In this document: one piece after another, positions 63,952 through 64,000 of the stretch | Position numbering within the stretch: position 1 is the first letter of the stretch | How the letters are laid out: each line of letters starts with the position of its first letter | Assembly (NCBI RefSeq): GCF_004345325.1 | Contig: NZ_SLVJ01000015.1 | Coordinates: 1-64,000, forward strand | Direction: 5' to 3' | DNA from: Acinetobacter calcoaceticus | GTDB taxonomy: Bacteria; Pseudomonadota; Gammaproteobacteria; Pseudomonadales; Moraxellaceae | DNA length: 64,000 bases | Translations under genes and position numbers: made by a program | The notes under the pieces: generated by a model | Seen by the model: the letters and a program-made list of their open reading frames with translations, nothing else | The model's database searches: none | Told to the model about the DNA's origin: nothing

Positions 63952-64000
63952 TTAAGCCTGTTTTCTAAGTGCATCATCATTCTCGTCATCCGCAGAAACC
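63952..64000 (-). CDS. C-terminal end of an unidentified protein (cut by window edge)
   Basis: The minus-strand frame ends at TAA (63952-63954) after VSADDENDDALRKQA. The acidic tail and the convergent terminator at 63885 suggest a real gene entering from the right. There are too few residues for naming. Confidence 0.45.
   Translation of the reverse strand, partial: VSADDENDDALRKQA

Overview
The window looks like chromosome of an Acinetobacter species, probably not A. baumannii itself. Base composition is AT-leaning, the genes are compact with short intergenic gaps, and the core loci match the genus: a pmrC-pmrA-pmrB operon, gatCAB, mreBCD-maf-rng, ppk beside mtgA, tesA beside a YbbA/YbbP-type ABC pair, and a single initiator tRNA. 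No prophage, insertion sequence, CRISPR array or replication origin was seen. This assignment rests on gene content and remembered family sequences, not on a search.

Layout. Positions 1-12000 hold two divergent chaperone-usher fimbrial loci separated by an unusually long AT-rich gap of about 1.77 kb. The left locus (minus strand) is damaged: its usher carries a frameshift and the gene after it is cut short. The right locus (plus strand) is intact, with a major pilin, a minor pilin, chaperone, usher, two-domain tip adhesin and a last pilin. From 12.1 to 15.3 kb come a LysE/RhtB exporter, a small secreted protein, a second-type peptide deformylase, a His-rich lipoprotein, tRNA-fMet and a cluster of decayed REP-like repeats. 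From 15.3 to 29.7 kb lie metH, a phosphate transporter behind a Pho box, an uncharacterised 521-residue protein, a rhomboid protease, nfuA, a Fur-controlled TonB-dependent receptor, an alpha/beta hydrolase paired with an unknown helical protein, and a beta-carbonic anhydrase.

From 29.8 to 44.6 kb are tesA with its divergent ABC exporter pair, a second rhomboid, mtgA, ppk1 (also with a probable Pho box), putP, an SPFH protein with its NfeD partner, a patatin-like lipoprotein, an acyltransferase and an AmpG-like transporter. From 44.8 to 49.3 kb is the polymyxin-response unit pmrCAB followed by a convergent PAP2-family phosphatase. From 49.4 to 55.3 kb come a HAD hydrolase, a split chromate transporter with a divergent LysR regulator, and a run of small envelope proteins. 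From 55.4 kb to the end are gatCAB, mreBCD-maf-rng and a 57-residue unknown.

The most interesting signals are regulatory. A PmrA-type direct repeat (TTAAG core, 11-bp period) lies upstream of pmrC, and an array of four such half-sites lies upstream of the PAP2 gene. In both cases the array points at the gene and ends 10 bases before a possible -10 element. This suggests that the phosphatase belongs to the PmrA regulon and acts on envelope lipids together with PmrC. Both the phosphate transporter and ppk1 carry Pho-box-like repeats at a shared distance from a possible -10. The long fimbrial gap also contains what looks like a decayed protein-coding segment.
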